Counted from the stretch's first letter, positions 22,949 through 34,590 are shown. The stretch is DNA of 64,000 bases from Phaseolus vulgaris (GCF_000499845.2 NC_023756.2:9841344-9905343); one strand, 5' to 3'. Numbers and translations are program-made. The notes: generated from the letters alone by a model not told the origin.

Positions 22949-23050
22949 CAGATGGTGCCCTAAAACGGCGGTTATTATCATAATTGTTGTTTTACACCCT
23001 CCCGAGAGGTATAAAACGACAATTTTGGTTATGATCGCCGTTTTTTATAG
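22949..23050. repeat. CACTA subterminal repeats, right part
   Basis: CTAAAACGGCGGTTATTATC, then TGTTGTTTTACACC, and GGTATAAAACGACAATTTTGG / GATCGCCGTTTT: the same motif family as 21640-21911. Confidence 0.6.
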
Positions 23051-23190
23051 GATTTTTTTTAGTTCATTCTGTTTAATGTCAATTCTTATCTAAATTGACC
23101 TATTCAATTAAACCCTGCTAGCAAAATACATAAATTCAGAGAAATAAATTATATATATTGATAAAAATGTATTACGAACACTAATAACAT

Positions 23191-23221
23191 ATTCATATCT
23201 ATCTATCTATCTATCTATCTA
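23191..23221. repeat. (ATCT)n microsatellite
   Basis: About seven perfect ATCT units. Confidence 0.85.
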
Positions 23222-23264
23222 ATTCCTACACTATTGATTAGTTATCCCAAACTTATAGAAATTA

Positions 23265-23540
23265 AGAAAATATGTGGCACAAGTATATCTCACATATTCT
23301 ATGGTGGGCAAAGGTAGTGGACTCTCATCCGTAAAGAACTGCATTACAAAATAAGGTTCACATTAATTAGTGTTAAGATACATATATGTTAAAGAATTAT
23401 AATGAATAATTTAAATATTATTACTTGCTCCCAATCCCTTGTAATGTATGCTCTTATAATGGTAGTCCTTCATTACATAATTTAATAGCCACACTCGTAG
23501 CCTCCCGGTTGTCTATTACACTATAATTCAATAGAAATTA
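23265..23540 (-). pseudogene. Ulp1-type protease C-terminal fragment (CACTA ORF2 part)
   Basis: The minus strand from 23528 reads CNRQPGGYECGY (catalytic Cys region of C48/Ulp1 peptidases; typical form RQPGGYECGYYVMRWM), with a stop where the second Tyr should be, then RTTIIRAYITRDWEQ. After an intron-like gap with an acceptor GCAG near 23342 it continues FFTDESPLPLPTIEYVRYTCATYFLNF. In plants such Ulp1 domains are common at the end of the second ORF of CACTA transposons. The remnant is disrupted. Confidence 0.6.
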
Positions 23541-24029
23541 AAAGTTAATATTGATAAACTATGAAAAGAGAAAGGCAAAAATTACAAACTTTTAGTGTCA
23601 ACCACTTCAAATTTTGATAATTTGAATTGGATCGACCTTTGAGGATGTTATATCCACGCCATGAACTGATTAATACAAAAAATCGCATTAGTAGATGTTT
23701 ATGTAACATACACAGTTAAGTTTATAGCGTACAAGACAAGTCTTATCAACTATGGATAAGACAAGTAATTGCCAATGACCCCTATATCATCCATGAAAAG
23801 AGTTAGTAAATATTTAAAACATGAAATAGTAATAATTGATGACTTATAATTGAACTTACTCATTAATATAAGGGCAAAGATAAAAAAAAATTTCCCTCTT
23901 TTCTCAGAGTGTTACTGATGTCATTGATAGAAACTCCAGAAAAATACCTACAAGTTATTAGTTAAAGCATAATCAATAATAACACAAAGTAAATTGAAAT
24001 ATAGGTAAAGATACTTACATTATTATTTA

Positions 24030-25790
24030 TCACTATCTATATTTTTTATTAATTTTTTAATCTTAGAGGCATTTTGCACTGGCTAAGACTCGAACCCAAG
24101 CCCCAAATAATGTTACAAGCAAACTACAGCAGCTAGGATTCGAACTCAAGTCTTTCCAGTGACCACTACACCAGACAAGTTCTTTGGTCATATTATCATT
24201 TTTATTATACTTATACATATTAATATAATTAATAATAATAATAATAATAAAATAAATTCTATTTATATTATTAATATTATTAATATTTATTAATATTATT
24301 AATATTTATTATATTTATTAATATTATTAATATTTATTATATTTATTAATGTTATAATTAATATTTATTAATATTATTATTAACGTTATTATTAATATTA
24401 TTATTAACATTATTATTAATATTATTAATATTATTAATATTATTAGTATTATTATTAATATTATTAGTATTAATATTCATATTATTAATATTATATTCAT
24501 ATTATTAATATTAATTTTGATATAAATATACATTTTGATATTTATTGTGTGTGTATAGTAGTTTTATTTAACTTGAGTAATATTACTTTTATCCGGATAT
24601 AGATAGATAGAGAGAAAAAGGAAGAAATTATATAATATTAATATAACTTTAATACTATAAATACATATATATTGATTAATATATTTCTTTATTTAATCAT
24701 TAATTTTTTAAAACTCATGGTTAAATTTAAATTTACTTTCATATTATATATATATATATATATTAATATAAAATTATTTGATATCTTATTTTCAAATATA
24801 GGTTATTATAGGTAGTTGTGAAGTTTTTGTTAGATGGCTATATAGGTGTTTGTATCTTACACTTCTTTTCTGATTTGAGATTCTTGTATAAGGATTGAAA
24901 TATCCTTAAAATGTTTTGTTTAATTTTTTTTTATTCTTTGTCGATAAAAAAAATCTTATTTTCAAATATTTACTTACATAGATTAAAATTGATATAATGT
25001 ATAATTTTTAAAATATTTTAAATTATAAATTATTTAATCACTTTGTCATTATGATTTATATATTAGTAGAAAGGGTTATTTAGTAACAACTTTTTACATA
25101 GATTTATGGAATAATTAATATAGTTTAAACTATAATGATATGCTAACTAGTAATCTGTATTAGAGATTTAATTAATAGTTAATGTAAAAGTCATCATTTT
25201 ATGTTAAAAGATAATATTGTTTGTTGACAATATTCTTTACTATAACACACAAGTAAAACCAACTACCTATAATGAACTTAATTAAGTCAATATGATCGTA
25301 AAATAATAATTAATATGATAGTTGATTTTAATGTAATAGGTAATATGATGACTATGAGTATGACATATATTAAATTTGATTCATACTAATAGATAATATA
25401 ATAAATTATGTTTAGATTCAAGTAGATTATAGATAAATTAAATGTGATTCATATGTTAATATTGTTAGTATTATTATTATTGTTAGTATTATTAATATTG
25501 TTAGTATTATTAATATTGTTAGTATTGTTAGTATTATTAATATTATTAATATTGTTAGTATTATTAATATTGTTAGTATTATTAATATTGTTAGTATTGT
25601 TAGTATTATTAATATTGTTAGTATTGTTAGTATTGTTAGTATTATTAATATTATTAATATTGTTAGTATTATTAATAATAATAAGTATAATAAAAATCAT
25701 AATAAAACTAAAGAATTTGCTTGGTGTAGTGGTTAAGTTTTACTTGGTTGTTGAAGGAATCTGGCTTCAAATCCCATTCACTGTTAATTT
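24030..25790. repeat. Large foldback segment with ATT trinucleotide arrays and tRNA-like ends
   Basis: The left border (24080-24200, minus strand) has CTGGTGTAGTGGTCAC (A-box-like) and GAGTTCGAATCC (B-box-like). The right border (25705-25780, plus strand) has CTTGGTGTAGTGGTTAAG and GGCTTCAAATCC. Inside each border lie TATAATAAAAAT and then ATT/GTT/AGT trinucleotide arrays (24225-24530 and 25456-25690). The middle (24530-25450) is AT-rich, with a short (TA)n at about 24749-24763. The borders are inverted copies of those at 20320-20660. Confidence 0.55.
25456..25690 (+). repeat. Imperfect trinucleotide array (TTA/TTG/GTA)
   Basis: About 235 bp of TTAGTATTATTAATATTG-type units, higher-order period about 18. 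The long open frames on both strands (Leu/Ile/Val or Asn/Thr/Ile runs) are by-products of the repeat. Confidence 0.85.
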
Positions 25791-25807
25791 TTTATTTTAT
25801 GGTGCTT

Positions 25808-25976
25808 ATATTTACATACGGAAAAAATCCGTATGTAATTTACATACGGATTTTGATTCCCGCTCCATGGCGCCAAAAATTACATACGGATATAATCCGT
25901 ATGTAATGTTGATTTTACATACGGATTTTGATCCGTATGTAATAATCTGTATGTAATTCGCGTTTTTCTTGTAGTG
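25808..25976. mobile_element. CACTA-type terminus with palindromic TACATACGGA array
   Basis: Eight TACATACGGA or TCCGTATGTA motifs in alternating orientation, then CGCGTTTTTCTTGTAGTG ending at 25976, a right-hand CACTA inverted repeat (complement CACTACAAGAAAAACGCG). Its left partner was not found. The motif differs from the ACGACG family at 21.6-23 kb, so this is a separate element. Confidence 0.6.
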
Positions 25977-26236
25977 GGTGTCCAGCTACAAATTCTAACA
26001 AATTTGACATGTATATGTACAGTGACATGTCAGTGTCTCTTTCAAAAAATGTATAATCTCACGGAATGTCCATAGGGTCTTGACCAATCTCTTTAGCAGT
26101 TGCTGCTAAAGAAGCTATAAGATCGTCAATGAGAACCTCATGCTTCTTTTTTGGACTTGGTTTCTAATGAGATTTCTACAAGATAAAAAACATTTGTATT
26201 AAATTAGATGTAATATATAAATATAAATTAATATAA

Positions 26237-27810
26237 TTAAATGAAATTATTATCGGAGGTTCTGGTATAATTCGAATGAGGTGTCTGGGTCAAGGCTATG
26301 AATGTCTGAAATGCATCGGCCACAGTTGTTACCTCATCTGAAGGTAGTGGAACATGAGCATCAACTACTAGTACTTCTTCTACCATTACCTTCACCACAT
26401 TAGAGGAGAAAGGAACATTATGTAAGGTGGTTGCCTCTTGATAGACTTTTCCAAATGGACACCACCTGAGGAAAAATGTCGCCATCTACCAGTAGCTGGC
26501 ATTAATTGGCATATCTGGCCAATGACATCCCCCTTGATGTTGTAGGAGCTGCACAACTCCCTTTTGTGCTATTGGAAGCGGGACTAACATGTCGCTCAAG
26601 CGACTCAGAACAATGTTGTTGCAATACAAACTCCTGTCACAACTCTAGTTGCACGCATACAATCTCCTTTCTCATCTCCTTCTTAATTCTTGACGTATCT
26701 TACTCGTTAGTTCAACTTTGGTCTCTAAAGCGGCGAAGGAGGATGAGTGTCGTGGTGTAGCTCCGAAATAATTTTTAATTCCAACCCCTTTTCTAGTTGC
26801 ATGTACATGACCATGGTGCTCTGACTGTCCAATTGCTTCAACCAGGATATCTTTACCACCTTGAGGTACAAAATTACCTTGGGTGCTTTGCTAAACCAAG
26901 GAACCCTACAAGAGACCAAAATCATATAAGTTTTTAATATAATTAATGCTTTAAAATAAATGAAAAAGAGGATAAAAATAACTTACAATTTTTTATAAGA
27001 CTATCCGTGATTGCTCAGAACTATATGCACCCGACTTTTAAATTTGGGTCATCTTCCATTTTTCGTGGCAGGAAGGTGGTGATGGAGGTTCACTGACCCC
27101 TGTATCAATCTCAGACACAGTCCCCTGTCTGGATTGCTCCTTTTCCGTCATCAATGATTGTTCAAGTTTTCGATACCCCGAACGAGACATTAGGTGCAGA
27201 GTAACATCATTTAATGTTGTGTCTTAAGCTTTCTTCTAACGATCCTATCATAAATGAAATAAACAAAGTGAATCAAATAATATTAAGTTATTAATGTTAT
27301 GATCTATAAATAAATAGTTAAGTAACTTCACTTACCAACTACTTTTCAGATTCACGACTTTGAACAAAAAGACGTCATGTCTCTTCATCAATATTGTTGT
27401 ACTTTAAATAAGGGTTTTGGCCTTTATAGCGGCCAAAAACATAATTTTTTGCCAGTGTTGACTTAAACTAACGAAATTTAATGCCGATATTAGATATAAT
27501 CTTTGATCTCAGCGGTTCCACATTAGGGATCTGCAAAATAATATCATGAAATTAAAATTGATCAATTAATATTAAAAAGCAATATATGATAATAATAATT
27601 AAAATCGACCTCAGACACATCATCGCATGAATTAATTAATATGGAGAGCCTCTCACGAGCAACAACTCCAAGATAGGTGCTGAAAGTCTAAGCATCAGAA
27701 CCAAAAGTCACTTCAGTGTTGACGTCAATGTTGACAAGTGTCTTCTCACCACTGGCACGTCTCAATGAGAGACGTTGTAGTCTAGTACGTCCTCTGCTAG
27801 CTCGTCCGAA
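26237..27810 (-). pseudogene. CACTA transposon ORF2 remnant (Transposase_24 and DUF8039-like)
   Basis: Right to left on the minus strand: GSDA then FSTYLGVVARERLSILINSCDDV (27720-27600; matches the G.....F..YLG...R..VPI....W.DV block), FKSTLAKNYVFGRYKGQNPYLKY and LFVQSRESEK (27470-27350), PPSPPCHEKWK (about 27070) and finally VPFSSNVVKVMVEEVLVVDAH and LPSDEVTTVADAF (26485-26237), a DUF8039-like block. These lie in the usual order for the second ORF of plant CACTA elements. The frame is broken many times. Confidence 0.6.
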
Positions 27811-27989
27811 AGGGGGATTAAAAGAAATTGGAGTCTGATCGTCAGCTATATCTGTGTTAAAAAATTAGGTAATAAACATTAGTTAAATTGCAACGAAAGA
27901 AAATCATATAAAACAAATACATAAAATTCTAAATTTATATTATAAAAAATATTTCTAAATTTGTTATCATAGTGGGTTGAATGTTAATA

Positions 27990-28262
27990 TGTAAATTTTT
28001 TCATTGTGGTCTTTACGGGTTGCATGTACATCATCAACTACATCGTCATCTTTATTCATTATCATTGGTGTGAATGAACGAGGGTCACCATTTTCAATAT
28101 CATCAATAGTCTCCCCTTGTTTTTTCCCGTGTAAAACGACATACCAATGTTCTAACGTAGGATCTTTGATGTAGAAAACCTGAGATGCTTGTTAAACCAT
28201 TACAAATGGCTCATCTCTACAACCTATCTTTCGAAAGTCCACTAATGTGAATTGATTTTGTT
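27990..28262 (-). pseudogene. CACTA TNP2 transposase C-terminal remnant (DUF4216-like)
   Basis: The minus strand from about 28240 reads VDFRKIGCRDEPFVMV, stop, QASQVFYIKDPTLEHWYVVLHG, followed by an acidic tail (IDDIENGDP, NKDDDVVDDV). DEPFxxASQAxQVFYVxDP...W.VVL is the hallmark of the DUF4216 region of TNP2-type transposases. One stop replaces the Leu/Ala region. It sits upstream (in its reading direction) of the ORF2 remnant, the expected order. Confidence 0.65.
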
Positions 28263-28402
28263 GAGATTATGAGAGTCTCAGTTCATGAGCGGGGTGAATT
28301 GTACTAAGGAAAATTTTCAAAAATATACTCTTATAAGAAATCCTGACAGAAAAAGAATAGATCGATTAAAGGAAAAGGCGTTGTGAATTTATAGTCGTAA
28401 AT

Positions 28403-28421
28403 GGGTCTTTTTGCACTAGTG
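28403..28421. mobile_element. Candidate right terminus of the minus-strand CACTA element
   Basis: GGGTCTTTTTGCACTAGTG is the complement of CACTAGTGCAAAAAGACCC, a CACTA-type end, 140 bp outside the TNP2 remnant. The matching left end was not found. Confidence 0.4.
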
Positions 28422-28529
28422 TACCAAGTATAGGTTTTTACTTAATTGTTTTTTTCGGGAGTAAAGGTAAAATTAATTTAAAGATTAAGATAGTTGTTGC
28501 AAAATAAGGATTAAACAATCAAGGTAAAC

Positions 28530-29400
28530 ATATTCTTTGATGATAATAAATGTATAAATGTCTTTGAATGAGCATAAAGCATAAGTAAATGAACATTTGT
28601 GTTGATTGATGATGTTTTCAAATGTAAACAATATGTAATATTGTTTTATAATTGATTGTTTGAGCCTAGAATTTGTTGCGTTTCACTGTTTTAATTGATT
28701 GTCATAAATAATAATCGATTAATTGGTTACAATCCTTCTGAATATTTCTAGTTCTTATTGTTTTAATTGATTGCTAGAGATAATAATGAATTATCTAGGT
28801 CTGATTACACGTGTTTTAAAATGAAGAATAATTCAACCAATTACCATTAAATTTTATTCGATTAATTAATGCCATTGTCATTGTTACACTTGATGTAAAC
28901 AACTATTTTCTCAAACATCAATTTGATTGATTGAGGTAAGTTCGTTTTAATGATTCAAATGATTATATTTTTTTACTATAAATACTTTTTTCAAAAGGAT
29001 TAAACATACCTTCGTTATTTGCTTGGTTAAGATATATTTTTTGTTGCATCATTCATTCCTTCCTTCTTAAAACCCTCTATCAGTGGTTTCTCCTTCTCAG
29101 TCAAAAAGATCGAAGAATGTTGCTATCAAGAGAGGAAAAACTTTTGTAACTCCAAAACTTCTAGCCCTACTTGAAGGCTAGATAAAGTGAAAAGGAAATG
29201 AGAGTTCAAGAATTATTTATTGTATTCCTCTTGAAGTGATCTATTAGTAGAACATATCCTCCTTGACTATGTTTAGAAGTTAATTTACTTATTCTATCTT
29301 GTATATTGTTCTGCTTGTAATTGACGTATAAAGATAATAAATTTTAATTATTCTAAGGTTGAATAGGTAAAACTAAGAAGTATCAATTTTTTATCCAACA
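28530..29400 (+). repeat. Probable LTR-like sequence
   Basis: Contains AATTGATTG/AATCGATTA motifs, a TATA-like CTATAAATACTTTTTTC at about 28976, a C/T-rich leader, and ends near ATCCAACA. No target duplication or primer site was found. Confidence 0.3.
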
Positions 29401-29880
29401 CCTATGTAAATATGGTCCACTCATTCCAATATTTATACGGTATGAAATAATAAGTAATATAAAAATTTAAATAATTAATTTTAATTTTGGTCAGATTCCA
29501 AGATCAAATCACAAAGCAAACAGAACCATCCAATTCTAAAAGTTTCCAAATAAATCCTTTTTTTTTTAATTCTATTCGATTATTGAATTTTTGGATAATT
29601 TTTTAGTTATTTTAACCAGTTGAGTTCCAAACACCCATAATTATTATGTAGAAAATAAAAATAATGAAGGTAACAAAAGATACATAGATAAAATATTTAA
29701 ATTTTTTAAGGATTAACAATTTGAAAGAAAAGCTAATTAAGAACTCAATGGAAAAACAAAAACATACTTAAGCCATGACTATTTAGTAGTACTTTCCTAT
29801 AGTTTTGTTCCCCACTTATATGAAGGAATACAGTAATCACAATTACAAATTAATAAACTAAAACAAGTAGAAAGCGAGAT
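29401..29880. other. AT-rich spacer
   Basis: No gene or repeat end recognised. Confidence 0.4.
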
Positions 29881-29939
29881 GCCATGAACTAGCATCGAGG
29901 GCCAATAAAAGTGTAACGAATGATCATTACTGTGTATCT

Positions 29940-31419
29940 TCATGTGGTGATAGCATCCAAAGCGAGGATGGTGCTAAGGTTCATAGGGTTCATGTAGGCT
30001 TTAGAACCTGACATGATTTCCTCAACAATAAGTCTGTTGGCCTTTTCTGATGGATGGAATGCATCCCAAAATGCATACTGCCCTCTGTTAGGGCACAGGT
30101 TCGACAGTGGTGTGCACAATCCAAGACCATTGTAGGGTCCTTGTCCACAACAAGCTACTTTTGCCGTAATAAACCCTACACGAATGAACACCACAAATCT
30201 TACTCTATTGCTTCACTATTTAAACAAATCATGCCAAGTAATTAGAAAAATAGTTGAGGTGAGTGATGTATTACCAAATTGTTGGGGGTTAGAAACGAAA
30301 TCGTTGTGCGTTTTTCCTGTGTTTGCAGCAATGAACACGTCCTTCCCAAGTTTCCTGTTGAGTTGAAGTAACATTTGTTCCAGTTGTGGGTTGAACAATG
30401 CTGCAGCTCGTTGTAATTCAGCAGCACATTGTCCATTTGTGCCACGTTGAGCCAATTCTGAAGGAACACACCCCAAGGGTCCCGTGCCTGTCACTAGAAC
30501 TCTCCGAGCTCCCAAATCATACAATTTCTGCAATATATATATTTATCACTGACTATATACAGTGATGAAAAGACATTATATGATAACCCTTTTGTTGATT
30601 AAATAAGTTGTTGTTACCTGCAAAAGTTTTTGGTACTCAGAGATGAGATAGTTCACATATTGAGGCAGTGGGTATTGGCGTGACCTTGCTGAATTGGGGA
30701 CCAAGAAATAGTTGTTCACAAAATCATTGCCTCCTACAGTGATGAGAACAAGTGCTTGATTCACCAAGCTCTTTGTTTGTGAACTTCCAATTATAGCACT
30801 CACTCGGTTTTGGTATTCTTTAAAATACTCTAGCTGTCTATACATTCTGATTACATTCACCTGAAAAATGTTTCATGCCATCACCTTTTTTAAACTTAAA
30901 CATCAATTTAGAAATGCATAGGAAGCAATTAACTGGGAGGAAATGAACTCACAAACTGAAGTCCAGTGTCATTAAGGATTCCTATTCCAGCTGAAGCGAA
31001 ATTGGCACCAACTAGGAGCTTATTTCCTCTTAATTCTGGACTCAAGTATGGCAATGTAGACTCAGCACCGATTTTCTGACCTGATCAACACACACCACAT
31101 ACTTACATATATATAAATGAAAGTTAAAAAGATGAATGTGGGAAGAGAGAGATGTGTAAACTGAACTGATAAGATCAGGAATGTTGTAGCCATTGGAGAA
31201 ACGACCAGTTGGTCTATGAGTTGGAGAGTAATCAATGCCATAAGGAGGGGCATCAGCACGTGCAGTGGTAGCCAAGTAATTGTTGTTTCCACTATCAACA
31301 AGTGAATCTCCAAACACAAAGAATGCCCTTGCCCTTGCTTCGGCACCACACACAATGCTTCCAATTACTATAACACAACTAAGAATGGCCAAAAGAGCAA
31401 AATTTGAATAGGATGTCAT
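29940..31419 (-). CDS. GDSL esterase/lipase, paralogue 2 (five exons)
   Basis: Exons on the minus strand: 31419-31167, 31080-30953, 30860-30618, 30527-30275, 30175-29940. Exon lengths (253, 128, 243, 253, 236) equal those of paralogue 1; 370 residues, no stops or frameshifts. It has the same signal peptide and complete GDSL blocks: [41 protein letters not shown]. It keeps family-typical residues where paralogue 1 has changed ([40 protein letters not shown]), so it is the better candidate for the conserved function, probably extracellular ester hydrolysis or transfer on surface lipids as in LTL1/CUS2 relatives (inference). Residue differences per exon are 1, 2, 8, 8 and 5. Transcription converges on paralogue 1, with about 10.4 kb between the stop codons. 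Confidence 0.93.
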
Positions 31420-32027
31420 ATTGAAAGGATCCTGTTGGAGTGAGTTAACTGAATGAAGAAGAAGTTCTGGGTTATGGATGGAGAATTATGAGGAACTCCA
31501 TGCTTTATATAACAAACCTTTCTCCTTTGATTGAACAGATCTTACTGGCTTTGGAGGTTGATTTATGGTGCTCTTTAATCAAAGTTGAATGATGTTTCTT
31601 CTTCTGCTTCCGAAATTGTTGGCATTGTGATCATAAACATAAATGCGATAGGTTTGATTCGTTGAAGTGCAAGCAGAAAACGGAAGGCTTTACACGTTAT
31701 TGTTTTGTAATCAATAGCTTTTTCTAATCATTAATTTTACTGAAGACTTTATCTTCTGATATTCAGATGGAGATACTAAAACTAATTAGGAGTTGTAGTC
31801 TTAGATATTATGTGAGGAATATTATGGATCAATGGAGACTTCATATTCAAACAAATCTGAAGTGATGATAACTATTTGTTTTCTAAATGGTTATTTAAAA
31901 TAAATGTAATCATACATGTTTTCTTTCTAATTAAGAAATGACATTACTTTTTGAAATGGGTATATTTTTACTTTTACGATTGTTGATGATTATGTCTCAT
32001 TCAGATTTAGTCTTTCTTATTGGTTGA
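31420..32027 (-). repeat. Inverted duplication, right arm: upstream region of GDSL gene 2
   Basis: Matches 17470-18081 in reverse complement, including the TATA box and leader; similarity falls slowly towards 32027. Confidence 0.85.
31505..31511 (-). promoter_or_regulatory. TATA box of GDSL gene 2
   Basis: TATATAA on the minus strand, placed as in paralogue 1 (about 86 bases before the start codon). Confidence 0.6.
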
Positions 32028-33430
32028 TGTAACATTAGATTTTTGTGAATTATGTTTTTTCCATTTTGGCCCTCGCTCCCCACTGTCTTTTTCCATCTTT
32101 GCCACCCAACCTAAATCTCTAATCGACGCCAACCACCCTTTACCTCGATTCTGCTCTCCATATAAGAAAAAGCCATAATCCAACTTTATTTTTCATTTTC
32201 TTTCTTTTTTAATGTCGCCAATTATTTGTACTGATTATTCTGTGAAAAGAAAGGAAAGAGATTGAAGTTTGCAGCAGAGATCGACTGGACACTGAATCTG
32301 GAGGGTTAGCACTGTTTTGTTTCTCAAATCCTAAAGATACATACAGTTTTAATTTAATTTGTTCTTTGTTGAATTGTTGCAGGAGTTGCATGGCTTAGCA
32401 GGGTTTTGATTATTCGATGTTGTATAAAAATGAAATTGTTTTGAAAAAAAAAAAAGAGTGTGGTGATGGTTTTCATAAATTTGATTTTGGTGATTCAAAT
32501 GGAAAGTGTTATGTTCCTGGTAATAGACATGATTTTGTTAAGATTGTTGAATTTTTGATTTTATAAGGGGGATAAAAATTAGTATAAGAAGTGGAAGACT
32601 AACTTTATTAGGTAGCATTTTTCTAGCTCAGCTATAAAACATTTATCGTCATCAGCTCGATTGAAAATCTTTATTGTCACCAGCTCGACTAGAAACATTT
32701 ATTGTTACCAACTCAATTGAAAATCTGACTTTCTAACGCACATCTACATAAGACAAACCTTACCAGGTGACATTTACATAAAGTTGACATTATCAGGTGG
32801 CATTTACATAAGTTCGACCTTATGAAGAAGGTGCTTATCTAATTGTCAACATGACATTTGCTTAAAATTTAACACTATGCAACAAATGCAAGTTCATTTT
32901 TTAACTTACACAATCGTCAAACAATATACTTGTAAGGTAATTTAAATTAGGACATAACGATAAGGAAGAACAAAGTCTTAAACCGATTAGGCACAAGTTA
33001 TGTCATAATGAAAATGAGCAATCTAATGTTTTCGTACATAATCCTAAATTGATTAGGCACGACTTACATCGTAAATCTCTTAATCTACTCGGCTTGAGGC
33101 TAGATGATCGTGTACTCTTAGTTAATCTTATCTCGTACTAAATATCTTTTGTTAAAAGAAAATGTAACTTATCTAAAGAGTCGATTATATAGTATATTAA
33201 TCCTTAATAGAGATATTCAATTAAACTATCGAGAATCTTGGCAAAAAAGAGAATGAAAAATCTGCTTATGGTACCTAAAATCATTTAAGAAAAATACAAA
33301 ATTTAAGAATTAGATAATATCAATTATGAGATTAAAAAAGTAACATATAATTAATTAAAGCTTATAAAATAAATATGAACAACGTTCTTGGACTTGAATT
33401 CTCTTATTTGAGTTCTTTGAACCATAACAA
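32028..33430. other. Insertion splitting the right arm of the inverted duplication
   Basis: About 1.4 kb with no match in the left arm. It contains a low-complexity TTT-rich start, a possible untranslated exon with GT-AG-like borders near 32310-32380, and a block of short repeats (CAGCTCGATTGAAAATC, ACATTTATTG, GGTGACATTTACATAA; 32640-32830). No transposon ends or protein were recognised. Confidence 0.5.
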
Positions 33431-34590
33431 TTTACTAATCATATCATATGGTAATAAAAAAAAAAGTTGCTAGAAAAGCACAAGTGCTTGATTTCGAATA
33501 GGTTGTAGCAACCCTATATCTAGAAAGAAAATAATAATATACGAAATCTAAACATTAAAGAAAATATTGATTTGATAACATCTTTTTCTATATAACTAAT
33601 TGAATTGTCTTATTAATTTATATATTCATATTATTATATTATCATAAGAAGGTTATGAAATAGATGAATACAAAATAGGAACACAGTCAATATCATTCAA
33701 ATATTGAATAGCACTCAACTAATATTTGAAAAAAAAAATACATCTTTTGTAAATGTTATAGGATGAGAAATTATTTTTTTAACACGACTCTTTCATAATA
33801 ATAAGAGTTTGTGATTTTCATAAATAATTAAATAAATGATTATCTAGTGATTATATTCAATATTAGTCAAGTAATATTTATTTCAAAAAGAAGCAAGATA
33901 AGAAGACTAGTAACAGATTGTTTTAATTAATCTCATGACAAATGTTGAAAAAAATATTTCTCTCTGTTCGAATCATGACAATATCCATAAAAAGAGAAGA
34001 TAATTAATTTAAAAGTATATTAATAAACTTAATACTAAATTAGAATATAAAATCAATAAATTTCCATATGGTTAGCATTATGAAGTATGGTTTTATATAA
34101 CAACCACTTTAATAGTTTGGTGGAAAGTTAGAATGGTCTAATATGAAATATTTGTGACAGATTTAAAGACAGCCTTTGAAGTTGATGACTAATTGAGTCA
34201 AACAAAATTAAGTTTTGTAGCTGAGACTGCGGTGCGTTATTCATTATAGTACTTCCTATAATCACTTACTCTCTCACCCAACCACAAATCTCTTCAAAAC
34301 ATTATTATAACTATTTTTACTTATTCAAGACTCAACAAATATTATGAGAAACATTTCTCTTTCTGTCTATTTTCTTTAATCTAAATAATTCAACTTTTCA
34401 TTTTTTTTATTCTTCTTTTACCTTCTTGCTTTCGCTCTTCAATTTAAATAAAGATAACATTATTTTATATTATTACGTTTCTGTCCCACAAATTTATAAA
34501 ATTTATCATTTATTTAAATTAATTTAAAAATTATTGGTTTTAGTCTTTCTTTTCCTCAATTACATAAAATATTTTACTTATGTATAATAA
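33410..34590 (-). repeat. Inverted duplication, right arm, distal blocks
   Basis: 33410-33548 pairs with 17339-17470 and 33598-34590 pairs with 11135-12108. In this arm the two blocks are almost adjacent, showing that the left arm was opened later. Confidence 0.8.

Noticed and set aside
24080..24190. Possible tRNA gene (A-box and B-box motifs, minus strand)
   Set aside because: The boxes are present, but no convincing acceptor stem or anticodon arm could be built; better read as a tRNA-derived repeat.
25444..25956. 170-codon ORF of Leu, Val and Ile runs (and its Asn/Thr-rich antisense)
   Set aside because: It is the translation of the trinucleotide array; composition follows the repeat and there is no gene context.
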